Positions 34,831 to 43,240 of a DNA stretch of 64,000 nt are shown here, in pieces. The position numbers and the translations under genes were made by a program. The notes under the pieces were generated by a model. It saw nothing but the letters and a program-made list of their open reading frames with translations, was not told the origin of the DNA and did not search any database. Numbering within the stretch: the first letter of the stretch is position 1; every line of letters begins with the position of its first letter. Source of the stretch: Shewanella sp. Choline-02u-19 (GTDB taxonomy: Bacteria > Pseudomonadota > Gammaproteobacteria > Enterobacterales > Shewanellaceae); assembly GCF_002836205.1 (NCBI RefSeq), contig NZ_PJBE01000010.1, positions 62,001 to 126,000 of the forward strand, given 5' to 3'.

Positions 34831-35675
34831 TGGTCAACCCCCGCTGATGGCTTGCTGTTAAACTGCATGATATCAGCGGCAATCTGTCGCTCTTGCAACA
34901 GTCTATTTAATGAAGGGATCTCGCTGTCCCACTCGATCATGGTGGGAATATTGCCATTAAGCTCTATATAGCGCTGATAAGCGTTCCAGACTTGCGGATC
35001 GACGGGGTGGTTATGCGCATCAAGCAGATAGTCACCTTTTTGATGAAAGCCTGCCAAGTGGATCTGTTTCACCCGCTGTGCAGGTACAGCATCTAAAAAT
35101 GACTGCAACTGCTGATCAAGATTCACGCTCGTCACAAAAGCATTGTTGATATCAAGCAGCAGATAGCAATCTGCCTCTTCGGCAATCGCGGCGATAAACT
35201 CCCCCTCACTCAATTCATTATGTTGACAGCTCATGTAGGTAGACACATTTTCGAGCAATATTCTTTCACCCATAATGTCTTGAGTTTGCTTTATCCTGTT
35301 ACTGATATGCATTACCGCTTCGGCGGTATAGGGCAGCGGCAGCAGGTCAGCCACCTTAAAATCGTCGTTGCCAGAAAAGCTCGCGTGTTCCGAATACCAA
35401 TGGCCGCCACACGCTTGCTTGAGTGATTTGATCTTATTGAGGTAATCAACATCTAGCGTATTCGCACCGCCAAGAGACAAGCCCACGCTGTGAAACACCA
35501 GCGGAAAACGCTCGCTAATACGATTGAGCAGATGTTGATTCAGTCCGCCGTCCACCAGCCAGTTATCAACCAAGACTTCAAGCCAAGGGATCTCAACACT
35601 GTCGTCAGCCAGAATCTGTTGTACGTGAGGAATGCGCAGGCCAATACCTGCGCCTGCTACAGCCGTAGCTAACAT
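34821..35675 (-). CDS. bufB: DUF692/MNIO multinuclear iron oxidase (BufB/HvfB-like)
   Basis: A 284-residue TIM-barrel enzyme that modifies cysteines of the precursor peptide. Family motifs are all present: GIGLRIPHV, FHSVGLSLGG (His ligand), SEHASFSG, LLENVSTYM, LLDINNAFV, IHLAGFH, HNHPVDPQVW and IEWDSEIP. These include the His, Asp and Glu residues that hold the iron cluster in MbnB, TglH and HvfB. In characterised bufferins the product is a thiooxazole-type cysteine modification. The start overlaps the bufA stop by one base (TAATG). Confidence 0.92.
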   Translation of the reverse strand: MLATAVAGAGIGLRIPHVQQILADDSVEIPWLEVLVDNWLVDGGLNQHLLNRISERFPLVFHSVGLSLGGANTLDVDYLNKIKSLKQACGGHWYSEHASFSGNDDFKVADLLPLPYTAEAVMHISNRIKQTQDIMGERILLENVSTYMSCQHNELSEGEFIAAIAEEADCYLLLDINNAFVTSVNLDQQLQSFLDAVPAQRVKQIHLAGFHQKGDYLLDAHNHPVDPQVWNAYQRYIELNGNIPTMIEWDSEIPSLNRLLQERQIAADIMQFNSKPSAGVDQCA

Positions 35676-35956
35676 TAGCTTTTAGCCGGTTTAACCGCTT
35701 TTACTTCGCCGCCGGCTATCTTGTCGCATGTTCCAGCGGGCACATAAACCCACTCAGCCGCCAAGTTGTCAGTTTTAGCTTGGCCCGCACAACCATGGCT
35801 ACCATCTAAAGCACCACAATCATTGGCACCCGCTTTAGCGATACCAGCGCATTTTTCCCACTCTTTCGGTTGATCAGGTACCGCTTGTGCACCTAAAGAT
35901 AAACTGGCAGCCAAAATACCTGCCACGGTTACGCCGAGTGCTGTTGTAGATTTCAT
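35675..35956 (-). CDS. bufA: Bufferin-type RiPP precursor (DUF2282, BufA/HvfA-like)
   Basis: I start at ATG 35956 (MKSTTALGVTV), with AAGGA 9 bases upstream. The 93-residue precursor has a Sec signal peptide (1-25, GAQA/VP) and a small domain with four conserved cysteines: EKCAGIA, NDCGA, HGCAGQ and GTCDKI. The order EKC-NDC-HxCAGQ-WVYxPAGTC is the DUF2282 signature. The matured peptide is expected to bind copper in the periplasm and buffer it. First gene of the operon with bufB, bufC, sigma and anti-sigma. Confidence 0.9.
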   Translation of the reverse strand: MKSTTALGVTVAGILAASLSLGAQAVPDQPKEWEKCAGIAKAGANDCGALDGSHGCAGQAKTDNLAAEWVYVPAGTCDKIAGGEVKAVKPAKS

Positions 35957-36078
35957 ATCGATTATTCCTTTTGATAGATAACACATTCAACCCTATAACG
36001 ATTGAGTCATGGGATTGATTGCATTGTGGTCAAAATTAATTCTAGTTGAATCGAGATGAATCGTGTAAACCACTCACG

Positions 36079-36465
36079 CTAGCGGGAACAAGTACCACTT
36101 TCGCAACGCTTCTTACCGGTTAACAGGTAAGAGATACGGTAGCGATGCTTAGCAAAAAATAGATAACCTTTATCGGCGAATGGTTTCACTAATGAGCAGC
36201 GCAACAATGAAACCCACCTCTCTTTGCCGACCACTGTCCAAGCTTCGTAAGTAACATCAAGCCCGGTAATAATTGAACCATCTGGACGTTGGGCATGCAG
36301 TATGCGGTTAGCAACAGTGAAATCAATCTCTGGAAATTTACTCGCAAAATCACTCTGATTAAGGTCTTGTAGTTCTATATCATCGCCAATATCTCGGGCT
36401 TTTATATGCTGCATTTCAGCGTCACAAAGCGGACAAAGTGAGTCATAAAAAATACGTAGTTTCAT
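36079..36465 (-). CDS. DCC-family thiol-disulfide oxidoreductase (DUF393)
   Basis: A 128-residue protein beginning with the family signature: FYDSLCPLCDAEM, giving redox-like pair C11-x-x-C14 and the D-S-x-C-P-x-C motif. A second motif is LHAQRPDGSIITG, and the end is basic with CESGTC. Members are thioredoxin-like in the N-terminal part; their partners are unknown. The start overlaps the DUF3429 gene's stop (ATGA). It lies upstream of bufA but with a 120-base gap, so it is probably a separate unit. Confidence 0.88.
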   Translation of the reverse strand: MKLRIFYDSLCPLCDAEMQHIKARDIGDDIELQDLNQSDFASKFPEIDFTVANRILHAQRPDGSIITGLDVTYEAWTVVGKERWVSLLRCSLVKPFADKGYLFFAKHRYRISYLLTGKKRCESGTCSR

Positions 36466-36941
36466 TGCAAACCTCCAAACAACTGATGGATCAACATCAG
36501 TAAATGCATACTCACAGCCACCAACGTTAGGCGATGTCTCATCGAGAGATAGTCATCATTAAGGCATAGCGCTTGCGATTTTTTCTCAACCGCAAGCAAA
36601 CTTAAATAACCTACCGACAGAATTGCCAGACTGATGACCTCTTGATTGAGTAATAAAGCGACCCAAGCGAGTATTGAATAAAGATTACTGAGGATCAGTA
36701 ATCGACCTATGGTGCCACTCGTCGATAGGGCTAGCGCACGGCCCCAAAGAGTGCCGGAAATAAAGCTAAGGATAATCGCGCTGTAGCTAATAAACGCAAA
36801 ATGGGCACTAAACCACGGCAGCTGCCAACCCAGCCAAACCATTAATGTGGATAAGATAAAAGGCAACAGCCCGGCATAACCCAGTCCTAGCCAAACACGT
36901 TCATTTTTCCCCATAGCGGACTCATCTTCAGCGCTAAACAT
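36462..36941 (-). CDS. DUF3429 inner-membrane protein
   Basis: A 159-residue protein with four or five transmembrane helices (about 20-38, 45-66, 78-95, 100-116, 138-156). The stretch GLGYAGLLPFI, the F-I-S-G-T-L-W-G-R motif and the R-L-T-L segment fit the DUF3429 family, found with DCC proteins in marine gammaproteobacteria. Start is uncertain: ATG 36941 or ATG 36914 (MGKNERVWLG); neither has a strong ribosome site. Function unknown. Confidence 0.75.
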   Translation of the reverse strand: MFSAEDESAMGKNERVWLGLGYAGLLPFILSTLMVWLGWQLPWFSAHFAFISYSAIILSFISGTLWGRALALSTSGTIGRLLILSNLYSILAWVALLLNQEVISLAILSVGYLSLLAVEKKSQALCLNDDYLSMRHRLTLVAVSMHLLMLIHQLFGGLQ

Positions 36942-37224
36942 GACTAATCTGTACGATGTCAGTTGACTTTTAGATCTCTGCTTGATGTAAATGAGTCGTT
37001 AAGAGTTGATCTTAATCGCGGGATTATCCGTATTCTTGCCTATAATTGTACTTTTGGCCTCGCGTGAGTTTGAAAGCCCGTAGCTAAGGAAGCTAACGTT
37101 CGATATACGACTGGATGGATGCCTTAGCCGAGAATAACTATTAGCTTTTTGCTTTCAGTGCTTTAAATTTCCACTGAATGAACAGATACTGAATACCATC
37201 AGTATCCATTTAAAAGGACTCTAA
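36942..37224. other. Structured leader candidate upstream of folX
   Basis: Contains stem GCTAAGG (37083-37089) with CCTTAGC (37122-37128), possible closing CCTCG/CGAG pairing around it, and hairpin TTCAGTG/CACTGAA (37154-37178). The layout looks like a folded 5' leader before a pterin operon. It does not match the THF, preQ1, Moco or FMN riboswitch signatures I know. Confidence 0.35.
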
Positions 37225-37590
37225 ATGACGACCAGCAATGCCATTATAAAAGTGACCAATTTACGCCTGCGCACCTACATCGGCTTCAATATCGAAGAGC
37301 GCGAGAAGATGCAGGACGTGGTGATTAACATTGAAATCCACTACCCCGCAAGCAATGCGATTCGAGAAGATAATGTAGACGAAGCGCTCAACTACAAGAA
37401 AGTGACCAAAGCGGTTATCCAACATGTGGAAGAGGGACGATTCCTACTGTTAGAAAAGCTCGTGTCTGACGTACTCGACATCAGTAGTCAACATCCATGG
37501 GTGCAATATGCCCGTGTGACGATTGATAAACCCCATGCATTAAGATTTGCAGACTCTGTTTCATTGTCACTCGAGTACCGTAAATCCTAA
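37225..37590 (+). CDS. folX: Dihydroneopterin triphosphate 2'-epimerase
   Basis: Epimerises dihydroneopterin triphosphate to the monapterin form. The 121-residue protein matches E. coli FolX closely: IIKVTNLRLRTYIGF at the start, ALNYKKVTK, the catalytic-region RFLLLEKLVSDVLDI, and DKPHALRFADSVSLSL at the end. FolB aldolases differ at these places. Its stop overlaps a possible start of the next frame, and folE and folM follow, which fits tetrahydromonapterin synthesis. Confidence 0.93.
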   Translation: MTTSNAIIKVTNLRLRTYIGFNIEEREKMQDVVINIEIHYPASNAIREDNVDEALNYKKVTKAVIQHVEEGRFLLLEKLVSDVLDISSQHPWVQYARVTIDKPHALRFADSVSLSLEYRKS

Positions 37591-37631
37591 TGCCCAATTG
37601 CCAAATTATTCATTCACAGCAGGAGTCAACT

Positions 37632-38270
37632 ATGGATGTATCACAGGCTGAACAAGTGAGAGAAGCACTCATTGCCCAAGGGCTCGAAACGCCATTAACG
37701 CCCTCGGATATGACCGCCGAGCAAAAATATGAACGTATTAAAGGCTTAATGACTGAAGTCGTATCCACCCTAGGGCTCGATCTTAGCGATGACAGTTTGC
37801 AAGAAACTCCGCATCGTATTGCCAAGATGTATGTAAACGAAATATTTGCAGGCTTAGATTATGCAAATTTCCCCAAAATTGCCCAAATTGAAAATAAAAT
37901 GGCTATCGATGAAATGGTACGGATCACCGATATCAGCGTGGTCAGCACCTGCGAGCACCACTTTGTCACCATCGATGGGCTCGCAAAAGTCGCCTACATA
38001 CCCAATAACACCATTATCGGTTTATCGAAGATCAACCGCATTGTGCGATTTTTTGCTCAACGCCCTCAGGTGCAGGAGCGCTTAACCAAGCAAATTTTAG
38101 TCGCACTGCAAACATTACTGGCGACCGATAATGTAGCGGTGAGCATTGACGCCACGCACTACTGCGTAAAGTCCAGAGGGGTTATGGATACCCAATCTAA
38201 AACTCAAACGACAGCACTGGGTGGAAACTTTAAATCGAATGCTTCAACCCGTGCAGAGTTTTTAAGATAA
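37632..38270 (+). CDS. folE: GTP cyclohydrolase I
   Basis: Makes dihydroneopterin triphosphate from GTP. ATG 37632 (MDVSQAEQVREAL) has AGGAG 6 bases upstream. The 212-residue protein shows ETPHRIAKMY, the zinc site in STCEHHFVTIDG and THYCVKSRG, and the active-site loop GLSKINRIV. It resembles the E. coli type IA enzyme. Placed between folX and folM; this copy is probably dedicated to monapterin supply. Confidence 0.96.
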   Translation: MDVSQAEQVREALIAQGLETPLTPSDMTAEQKYERIKGLMTEVVSTLGLDLSDDSLQETPHRIAKMYVNEIFAGLDYANFPKIAQIENKMAIDEMVRITDISVVSTCEHHFVTIDGLAKVAYIPNNTIIGLSKINRIVRFFAQRPQVQERLTKQILVALQTLLATDNVAVSIDATHYCVKSRGVMDTQSKTQTTALGGNFKSNASTRAEFLR

Positions 38271-38329
38271 ATAAAATCAGCACCTCGGCTATCAGGCCCT
38301 AAAGGAATTAGATTAACGGAAGTGGTATA

Positions 38330-39037
38330 ATGACAGCCCCCATTTTAATTACGGGAGTCGGTAAGCGTGTCGGCTTTTATCTTGCTAAACATTTAGCCCA
38401 GCTAGGACACAAGGTGATTGGCACCTATCGTAGCCAATACCCGCAACTGCAAGAGCTTGAAACCTTAGGTGTCGAGCTGCATCGATGTGACTTTGAAGAT
38501 GCATCACAACTTGATGAGCTACTGGTCACGCTAAAACAGCAACCTGCAATCAGAGCCATTATCCATAATGCATCCGATTGGTTACCAGACGGTGATGCAG
38601 CCTCTGCCATATCCATTATCGACAAGATGATGCGTATTCATGTCAGCGTGCCTTATGCTATCAACCTTGCCCTGACAGAGCAGCTCAATGCCTACACAGG
38701 AGGCGCTGCTGATATTATTCACATTACCGATTATGTCGCTGAAAAAGGCAGTAAGAAGCATGCCGCTTATGCCGCCAGTAAAGCAGCACTGCACAACTTA
38801 ACCTTATCGTTTGCCGCTAAGTTAGCGCCTAGTGTTAAGGTCAACAGTATTGCGCCCGCCATGCTGATGTTTAACCCCGATGACGATGAGCAGTACAAGC
38901 AAAAAGCCCTCAAAAAATCACTGCTACAGAAAGAGGGTGGCGAGAGTGAGATTTTAAATGCGGTGACTTACTTGTTGCAGAGTCAGTATGTGACGGGACA
39001 AGTGCTCAAGATTGATGGGGGTCGACATTTAGTTTAA
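38330..39037 (+). CDS. folM: Dihydromonapterin reductase (FolM-type SDR)
   Basis: NADPH-dependent reductase that completes tetrahydromonapterin. The 235-residue short-chain dehydrogenase has a modified cofactor motif ITGVGKRVGFYLA (about 7-19), HNASDWLPD, and the catalytic Tyr-Lys in HAAYAASKAALH. ITDYVAEKG replaces the usual Ser region, as in E. coli FolM. The C-terminal GQVLKIDGGRHL is the SDR ending. Last gene of the fol operon, with a terminator 54 bases downstream. Confidence 0.92.
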   Translation: MTAPILITGVGKRVGFYLAKHLAQLGHKVIGTYRSQYPQLQELETLGVELHRCDFEDASQLDELLVTLKQQPAIRAIIHNASDWLPDGDAASAISIIDKMMRIHVSVPYAINLALTEQLNAYTGGAADIIHITDYVAEKGSKKHAAYAASKAALHNLTLSFAAKLAPSVKVNSIAPAMLMFNPDDDEQYKQKALKKSLLQKEGGESEILNAVTYLLQSQYVTGQVLKIDGGRHLV

Positions 39038-39090
39038 CGACGGCATCAATGTGATCGTAAACCCGAGCTCAGTTTAAAAATAGCCCATCG

Positions 39091-39119
39091 AAAAGGCACG
39101 TAAATACGTGCCTTTTTTC
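39091..39119. terminator. Terminator between folM and the convergent channel gene
   Basis: AAAAGGCACGTA and TACGTGCCTTTT pair around AA, followed by T. It can serve both strands. Confidence 0.9.
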
Positions 39120-39143
39120 TTTAAATTAACTTCTCAGTTCGGT

Positions 39144-40400
39144 TTAGTGGCTTTGCAAGCTGCGAACATCTGCGCCTGTTGGTCCTTGGTAAACCCTTAA
39201 ACCAAACTCCGGCAATATGGCGAACACATGGTCAAAGATATCGGCCTGAATGTCTTCATACACTGTCCACCGAGTATCGTTGGTGAAAATATATAGCTCA
39301 ATAGGGACACCCGATGATGTCGGCGCAAGCTGACGAACCATCAATGTCATGTCTTTATGTATTTGCTCATGCTGTTTCAAGTAGGACAACATGTAAGCTC
39401 TGAACGTGCCGATGTTGGTTAGGTGACGACTATTCACGGGCATGTCGGCATCAACAACTTGAGCGTTAAATGTGGCGATCTCCTGCGATTTAGCAGTGAA
39501 ATAAGACTTAAGGTGATTAATCTTAGCTAAGCGTTGTTTATCGTCTTCGGTTAAAAAACCGATTGAACAGATATCTATTTGCACCGAACGCTTGATCCTG
39601 CGACCACCTGATTCAGACATTCCGCGCCAATTTTTAAAGGCATCAGACACCAAAGCATAAGCTGGGATCATGGTAATCGTCTGATCCCAATTTCGCACTT
39701 TAACCGTGGTCAGCGACACCTCTTCTACTGCACCGTCGGCGCCATACTTGTCCATTTGGATCCAATCTGTTGGGCTCACCATTCTATTGGCGGCCAACTG
39801 AATTCCGGCCACAAAACCCAATATGGTGTCCCTAAAGACCAACATCACCAAACCCGTTGCGACACCTAAACCACTGAGAAAATAGACTGGCGATTGGTCA
39901 GCAAGCACTGAAACAGAGATGATAATGGCGACGAAAAACATGAATAACTTAAACAACTGCACAAAGCTTTTGATGGGTAATCGGCGGCTGACCAAGTTTA
40001 CATCTGCAATTTCATTGGCGGCATCAAGTCCGCTATACACTGCTCGCACAAACAAAATAACGATAGTGACATCTAACAATCTGTCCGCCAAACTCGCCAA
40101 TACAGCATGTTCGGTCAACGCTAGCGGCAGAATAATATTGAGGATCAGCGCAGGCACCAGCTTGGCTATTTTCTCCAGTACGCGATAGCGCATGAAGATG
40201 TCGTCCCAAGTGACACGAGAACGCTGGATAACCATGTTCATCGTGCTAACGACACCCCGCTTAACAACAATGTAGCCAATAAATGCCACAATGAAACAGG
40301 CTACAACCAAAATGCTAGTTGAAACCCCATCTGCAGGCTGGCTGTCGATACCAGCACTGGCTAACCATTGCGTAATAGTTGCTCGTAATTCCTGATCCAA
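39144..40400 (-). CDS. Mechanosensitive channel of the MscS family, YbdG-like
   Basis: A 418-residue membrane protein. Five helices lie between residues 27 and 190; the last (GLGVATGLVMLVFRDTILGFVAGIQL read in parts) lines the pore. The cytoplasmic vestibule follows with DWIQMDKYGADGAVEE, TTVKVRNWDQTITMIP, FKNWRGMSESGGRRIKRS and MTLMVRQLAP. These segments are nearly those of E. coli YbdG (MscM), including the ~50-residue insert absent from MscS. Protects against osmotic downshock. Monocistronic, convergent with folM. Confidence 0.92.
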   Translation of the reverse strand: MDQELRATITQWLASAGIDSQPADGVSTSILVVACFIVAFIGYIVVKRGVVSTMNMVIQRSRVTWDDIFMRYRVLEKIAKLVPALILNIILPLALTEHAVLASLADRLLDVTIVILFVRAVYSGLDAANEIADVNLVSRRLPIKSFVQLFKLFMFFVAIIISVSVLADQSPVYFLSGLGVATGLVMLVFRDTILGFVAGIQLAANRMVSPTDWIQMDKYGADGAVEEVSLTTVKVRNWDQTITMIPAYALVSDAFKNWRGMSESGGRRIKRSVQIDICSIGFLTEDDKQRLAKINHLKSYFTAKSQEIATFNAQVVDADMPVNSRHLTNIGTFRAYMLSYLKQHEQIHKDMTLMVRQLAPTSSGVPIELYIFTNDTRWTVYEDIQADIFDHVFAILPEFGLRVYQGPTGADVRSLQSH

Positions 40401-40599
40401 AATCTAAATCTCCAAATAGTGAGTAGACAAAAAGTAACTCATCAATCTTATAAAAAAAAGTCAACACCCTAGAATCAAATAACAAACAACAGCGTTACAA
40501 ATATCAATTTTAACAGCTATTTGAGCATTGTGAGTTGACTGTAATCTAAAGATTCACAACAATCCATTTTCTATTACCTGATAGCCAAATGAGAAGACC

Positions 40600-41136
40600 A
40601 TGACCAAATATCTAATTGTCAGCCTTTTGGCTTTAATGAGCACTCAAGTTAGTGCTAATGACTTCAGTTTTGATGAACCCATCTTACCTAAGCCTGTCAT
40701 CGCCCTCACGCTAGACTACATACCCGCGACGTCTGACATGTATGGCATCACCATTGCACCAAGCCATTACGACACTGATTATGCCAACTGGGGCTATTAC
40801 ATTGGCTATGCGCGGAGCAAAGAGACTGATGTCATTGTAGAAGAGCCTGGCGAAGCCCACACCAAAGATACCCAGTGGCGCTTTGGTCTCAGCTATACCT
40901 TGCTGCCTAAGTTAAGCTTATATGGCGGCGCCGCCGCTTATTCCAGCGAGTATACCTATACCAATAATATCGTGCCCTTGATTGTCGGCGGTAAGCCCGT
41001 TTGGGAAACTGACAAAGATACCACTTGGGGAGCTGAGATAGGCTTACGCTATGTAGTGGGTAAGCACCTGTCTTTAGGCGCTGGTTATAATTCGGCCACT
41101 GAATCTGCCGTATTCAGCATTGGTTACAGTATGTAG
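40600..41136 (+). CDS. Small outer-membrane beta-barrel protein
   Basis: A 178-residue protein with a signal peptide (1-19, QVSA/ND). The rest alternates polar and hydrophobic residues in strands typical of an eight-stranded barrel, ending in FSIGYSM, close to the aromatic-terminated beta-signal recognised by BamA. It has no motif that names it; OmpW- or opacity-like families are possible. No partner gene nearby. Confidence 0.7.
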   Translation: MTKYLIVSLLALMSTQVSANDFSFDEPILPKPVIALTLDYIPATSDMYGITIAPSHYDTDYANWGYYIGYARSKETDVIVEEPGEAHTKDTQWRFGLSYTLLPKLSLYGGAAAYSSEYTYTNNIVPLIVGGKPVWETDKDTTWGAEIGLRYVVGKHLSLGAGYNSATESAVFSIGYSM

Positions 41137-41236
41137 TTTGGCTGATAGCTTAAAGCGAGAATTTTTGATCTTGTCAGTATTAATTTATCTGCAGTTTGAC
41201 TATGCTAGAACAATCTCCTTTATCAGGTAAATTGTC

Positions 41237-41899
41237 ATGTATAACACTCTGCGAACCTTCGCTTCTGTCGTCTTATTAGTCTTTGCTTTACCAGCACTTG
41301 CAGACGAAGTCGGGCGAGTCACACTAGAGAATGGCGCAACAGTCAAACTCAACGATGATTTTACCTGGGAATATGTGATCCTAGAAAGTCAGACTCAAGA
41401 CAGCACTGTAACCGCAGTCACTCTACCAGCCACCATCGCAGCAACTTCTGCCGCTGTCGCAACCGACGCCAGCACAGTAGCTAACACAGCACCAGCAGTG
41501 CCGACCACATTACCTGCCAATGCCGACAACCTGACTTCAAATGCGATAGCTCAAGCAGCCCTGCTTAAATCAACGGGTAAAAGTGGCGTAAAAGTTAGCT
41601 TTTTTAATGAGCAGTGGGACGATGATGGCCGCCTTGGCTTGACCTTCGAGCTATCGAGCAATAGCACAGAGCATTATGTGATGATCGAATTAGAGATCAG
41701 CTTATTTGCCGATTCTGGTGCACTCATTAAGAAAGAAACGGTCAATGTATGGCAAGCAGTATTTAGAATGCCTGACTCTTATTTACGTAAAGGCCAAACT
41801 CGAGAAAGCCGTGTGTTCTGGATAGAAGGCATAGATAAAGCCCAGTGGACTAAGCAGCTGATGAGCTTGAAGATGAAAGAGATGGATTCTCGCATGTAG
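41237..41899 (+). CDS. DUF3157 family periplasmic protein
   Basis: A 220-residue protein with a signal peptide (1-22, ALA/DE). The N-terminal DUF3157 motif reads VTLENGATVKLNDDFTWEY. An Ala/Thr-rich linker (about 55-100) joins it to a C-terminal domain with FELSSNSTEHYVMIELEIS and a conserved Trp (RVFWIEGIDK). The family is found in Vibrio and Shewanella; its function is unknown. AGGTAAATTGTC gives a weak ribosome site. A clear terminator follows. Confidence 0.82.
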   Translation: MYNTLRTFASVVLLVFALPALADEVGRVTLENGATVKLNDDFTWEYVILESQTQDSTVTAVTLPATIAATSAAVATDASTVANTAPAVPTTLPANADNLTSNAIAQAALLKSTGKSGVKVSFFNEQWDDDGRLGLTFELSSNSTEHYVMIELEISLFADSGALIKKETVNVWQAVFRMPDSYLRKGQTRESRVFWIEGIDKAQWTKQLMSLKMKEMDSRM

Positions 41900-41928
41900 T
41901 TCGCCCTTTGTGTAAGCAATACCCTTTA

Positions 41929-41958
41929 GAGACCTAGCCAATTCGGCTAGGTCTTTTT
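41929..41958 (+). terminator. Terminator after the DUF3157 gene
   Basis: AGACCTAGCC and GGCTAGGTCT pair around AATTC, followed by TTTTTG. Confidence 0.9.
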
Positions 41959-42145
41959 GTATCAGCTTGGAGTATTTTGGCTGCACAATTTTATCTGCAG
42001 CAACTAGAGCTGAGGCCCTTCGGCCTAGAAAGTTGTGGCGCTTAATCCACTCCTGAGTTTTAAGATGTAAAACTTTACCAGATAGCCAACAACCAGAAAC
42101 CCTGCCTTGTTTTCAGCAATTGTAATGGATAGCTCACAGGGCAAT

Positions 42146-42688
42146 TTACAAGCGCTTAAGTATATCGATACATTTAGTGGCGGCAGTATGGTCACCAGTC
42201 ACATAAGCAGTTGTTATGGCGCCCTCTTTCATTATGCATAGTGCATCCACAAGCATAGGATCACTGTCTTTTACATGCCGTGTAATCAACTGTCTTACTT
42301 GCGCTTTATGGCTTTGGCAAAACCGAGATAAATGACTATTGGGATCACTAAACTCAGCGGAACTATTAATAAAGAAACAACCGCGAAAATTCCCCAACAT
42401 AGGTTCTGAGTCGGTAAACCAGCTTTCTAATGCATTAAACAGTTGTATTACTACACGGTCATTAGAACCAGCTCCCAGCAGTTTCTCCTCTAGCCACACC
42501 ATAAATATTGCATGCCTTTGCTCTAGGGCTGCAAGTATTAAAGCGTCTTTACTTTCAAAGTGACGATACAGGGTTTTTTTAGCGATACCTGAGACCTTAA
42601 GCACTTCATTAATGCCAATGGAATTAATGCCATTTTCATAAAAAAGCTCTAAAGCGGTATCGATTAGTAATTGACGTTTAATATTCAT
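42146..42688 (-). CDS. TetR-family transcriptional repressor
   Basis: I start at ATG 42688 (MNIKRQLLIDTAL), with AGAGG just upstream; the TTG four codons earlier overlaps that site. The 180-residue protein has an N-terminal HTH: ALELFYENGINSIGINEV, VSGIAKKTLYRHFESKDAL (about 10-55). The C-terminal ligand domain includes MLGNFRGCFFINSS, seen in the AcuR/NemR-like subgroup. It is divergent from the HPP gene and the double operator between them (42721-42765) is its probable target. Confidence 0.92.
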   Translation of the reverse strand: MNIKRQLLIDTALELFYENGINSIGINEVLKVSGIAKKTLYRHFESKDALILAALEQRHAIFMVWLEEKLLGAGSNDRVVIQLFNALESWFTDSEPMLGNFRGCFFINSSAEFSDPNSHLSRFCQSHKAQVRQLITRHVKDSDPMLVDALCIMKEGAITTAYVTGDHTAATKCIDILKRL

Positions 42689-42720
42689 ATTCCTCTCCAA
42701 TAGTTTCTATATTGACAAAA

Positions 42721-42765
42721 GGAGACAGGTTTGTCTACAATTAACAAGTAGACACATCTGTCTCC
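42721..42765. promoter_or_regulatory. Double TetR operator overlapping a sigma-70 promoter
   Basis: Two palindromes, AGACA-GGTT-TGTCT in 42721-42738 and AGACA-CATC-TGTCT in 42748-42765, are themselves inverted copies (16 of 18 bases). A promoter TTGACA (42712-42717), N18, TACAAT (42736-42741) drives the HPP gene and lies across the first palindrome. Binding would block both divergent genes. Confidence 0.75.
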
Positions 42766-42784
42766 TTGGCTTTAGGAAATAAAT

Positions 42785-43240
42785 ATGAACAAATTTACCT
42801 TAGCGCTGATTGCAGGGCTTGGGACATCACTCGCGATTGGATTGCTGTCGTATTTTGATGCAACGCTAACCAATACAGCTCTACTAATGGCGCCTTTTGG
42901 AGCGACTGCGGTACTTGTTTTTGGTGTTTATGACAGCCCTCTAGCGCAACCTAAAAACGTGATACTAGGTCACCTAATCACCTCTTTTATTGGAGTGTTT
43001 TTCTTTCAATTCATTGACGTAACGCCAATGAGTTTAGCGATAGCGACGGGGCTGGGAGTTAGTGTCATGTTATTCACTAAAACAACCCATCCCCCAGCAG
43101 GAGCGAATCCAATACTCATTATGTTGTCAGGGCAAAGCTGGGGATTTTTGGTGACTCCCGTACTCATTGGTGCGGTGACCATCGTACTCGTCGGGAAAAT
43201 GATGCAAAAGGTTAAACATCAGTTCGATTCAAAATCTTAG
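42785..43240 (+). CDS. HPP family integral membrane protein
   Basis: A 151-residue protein with four membrane helices (about 7-25, 33-48, 58-78, 112-135). It carries the family signatures APFGATAVLVFG, PLAQPKNVILGHL and the eponymous THPPAGANP. Some HPP proteins are nitrite or small-anion transporters in plastids and cyanobacteria; the bacterial role is open. Regulated by the divergent TetR gene through the operator pair (inference). A terminator follows about 50 bases later. Confidence 0.88.
   Translation: MNKFTLALIAGLGTSLAIGLLSYFDATLTNTALLMAPFGATAVLVFGVYDSPLAQPKNVILGHLITSFIGVFFFQFIDVTPMSLAIATGLGVSVMLFTKTTHPPAGANPILIMLSGQSWGFLVTPVLIGAVTIVLVGKMMQKVKHQFDSKS

Noticed and set aside
36942..37224. 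THF, preQ1 or FMN riboswitch before folX
   Set aside because: None of the conserved loop sequences of these classes is present; only an unassigned structured leader is claimed, at low confidence.
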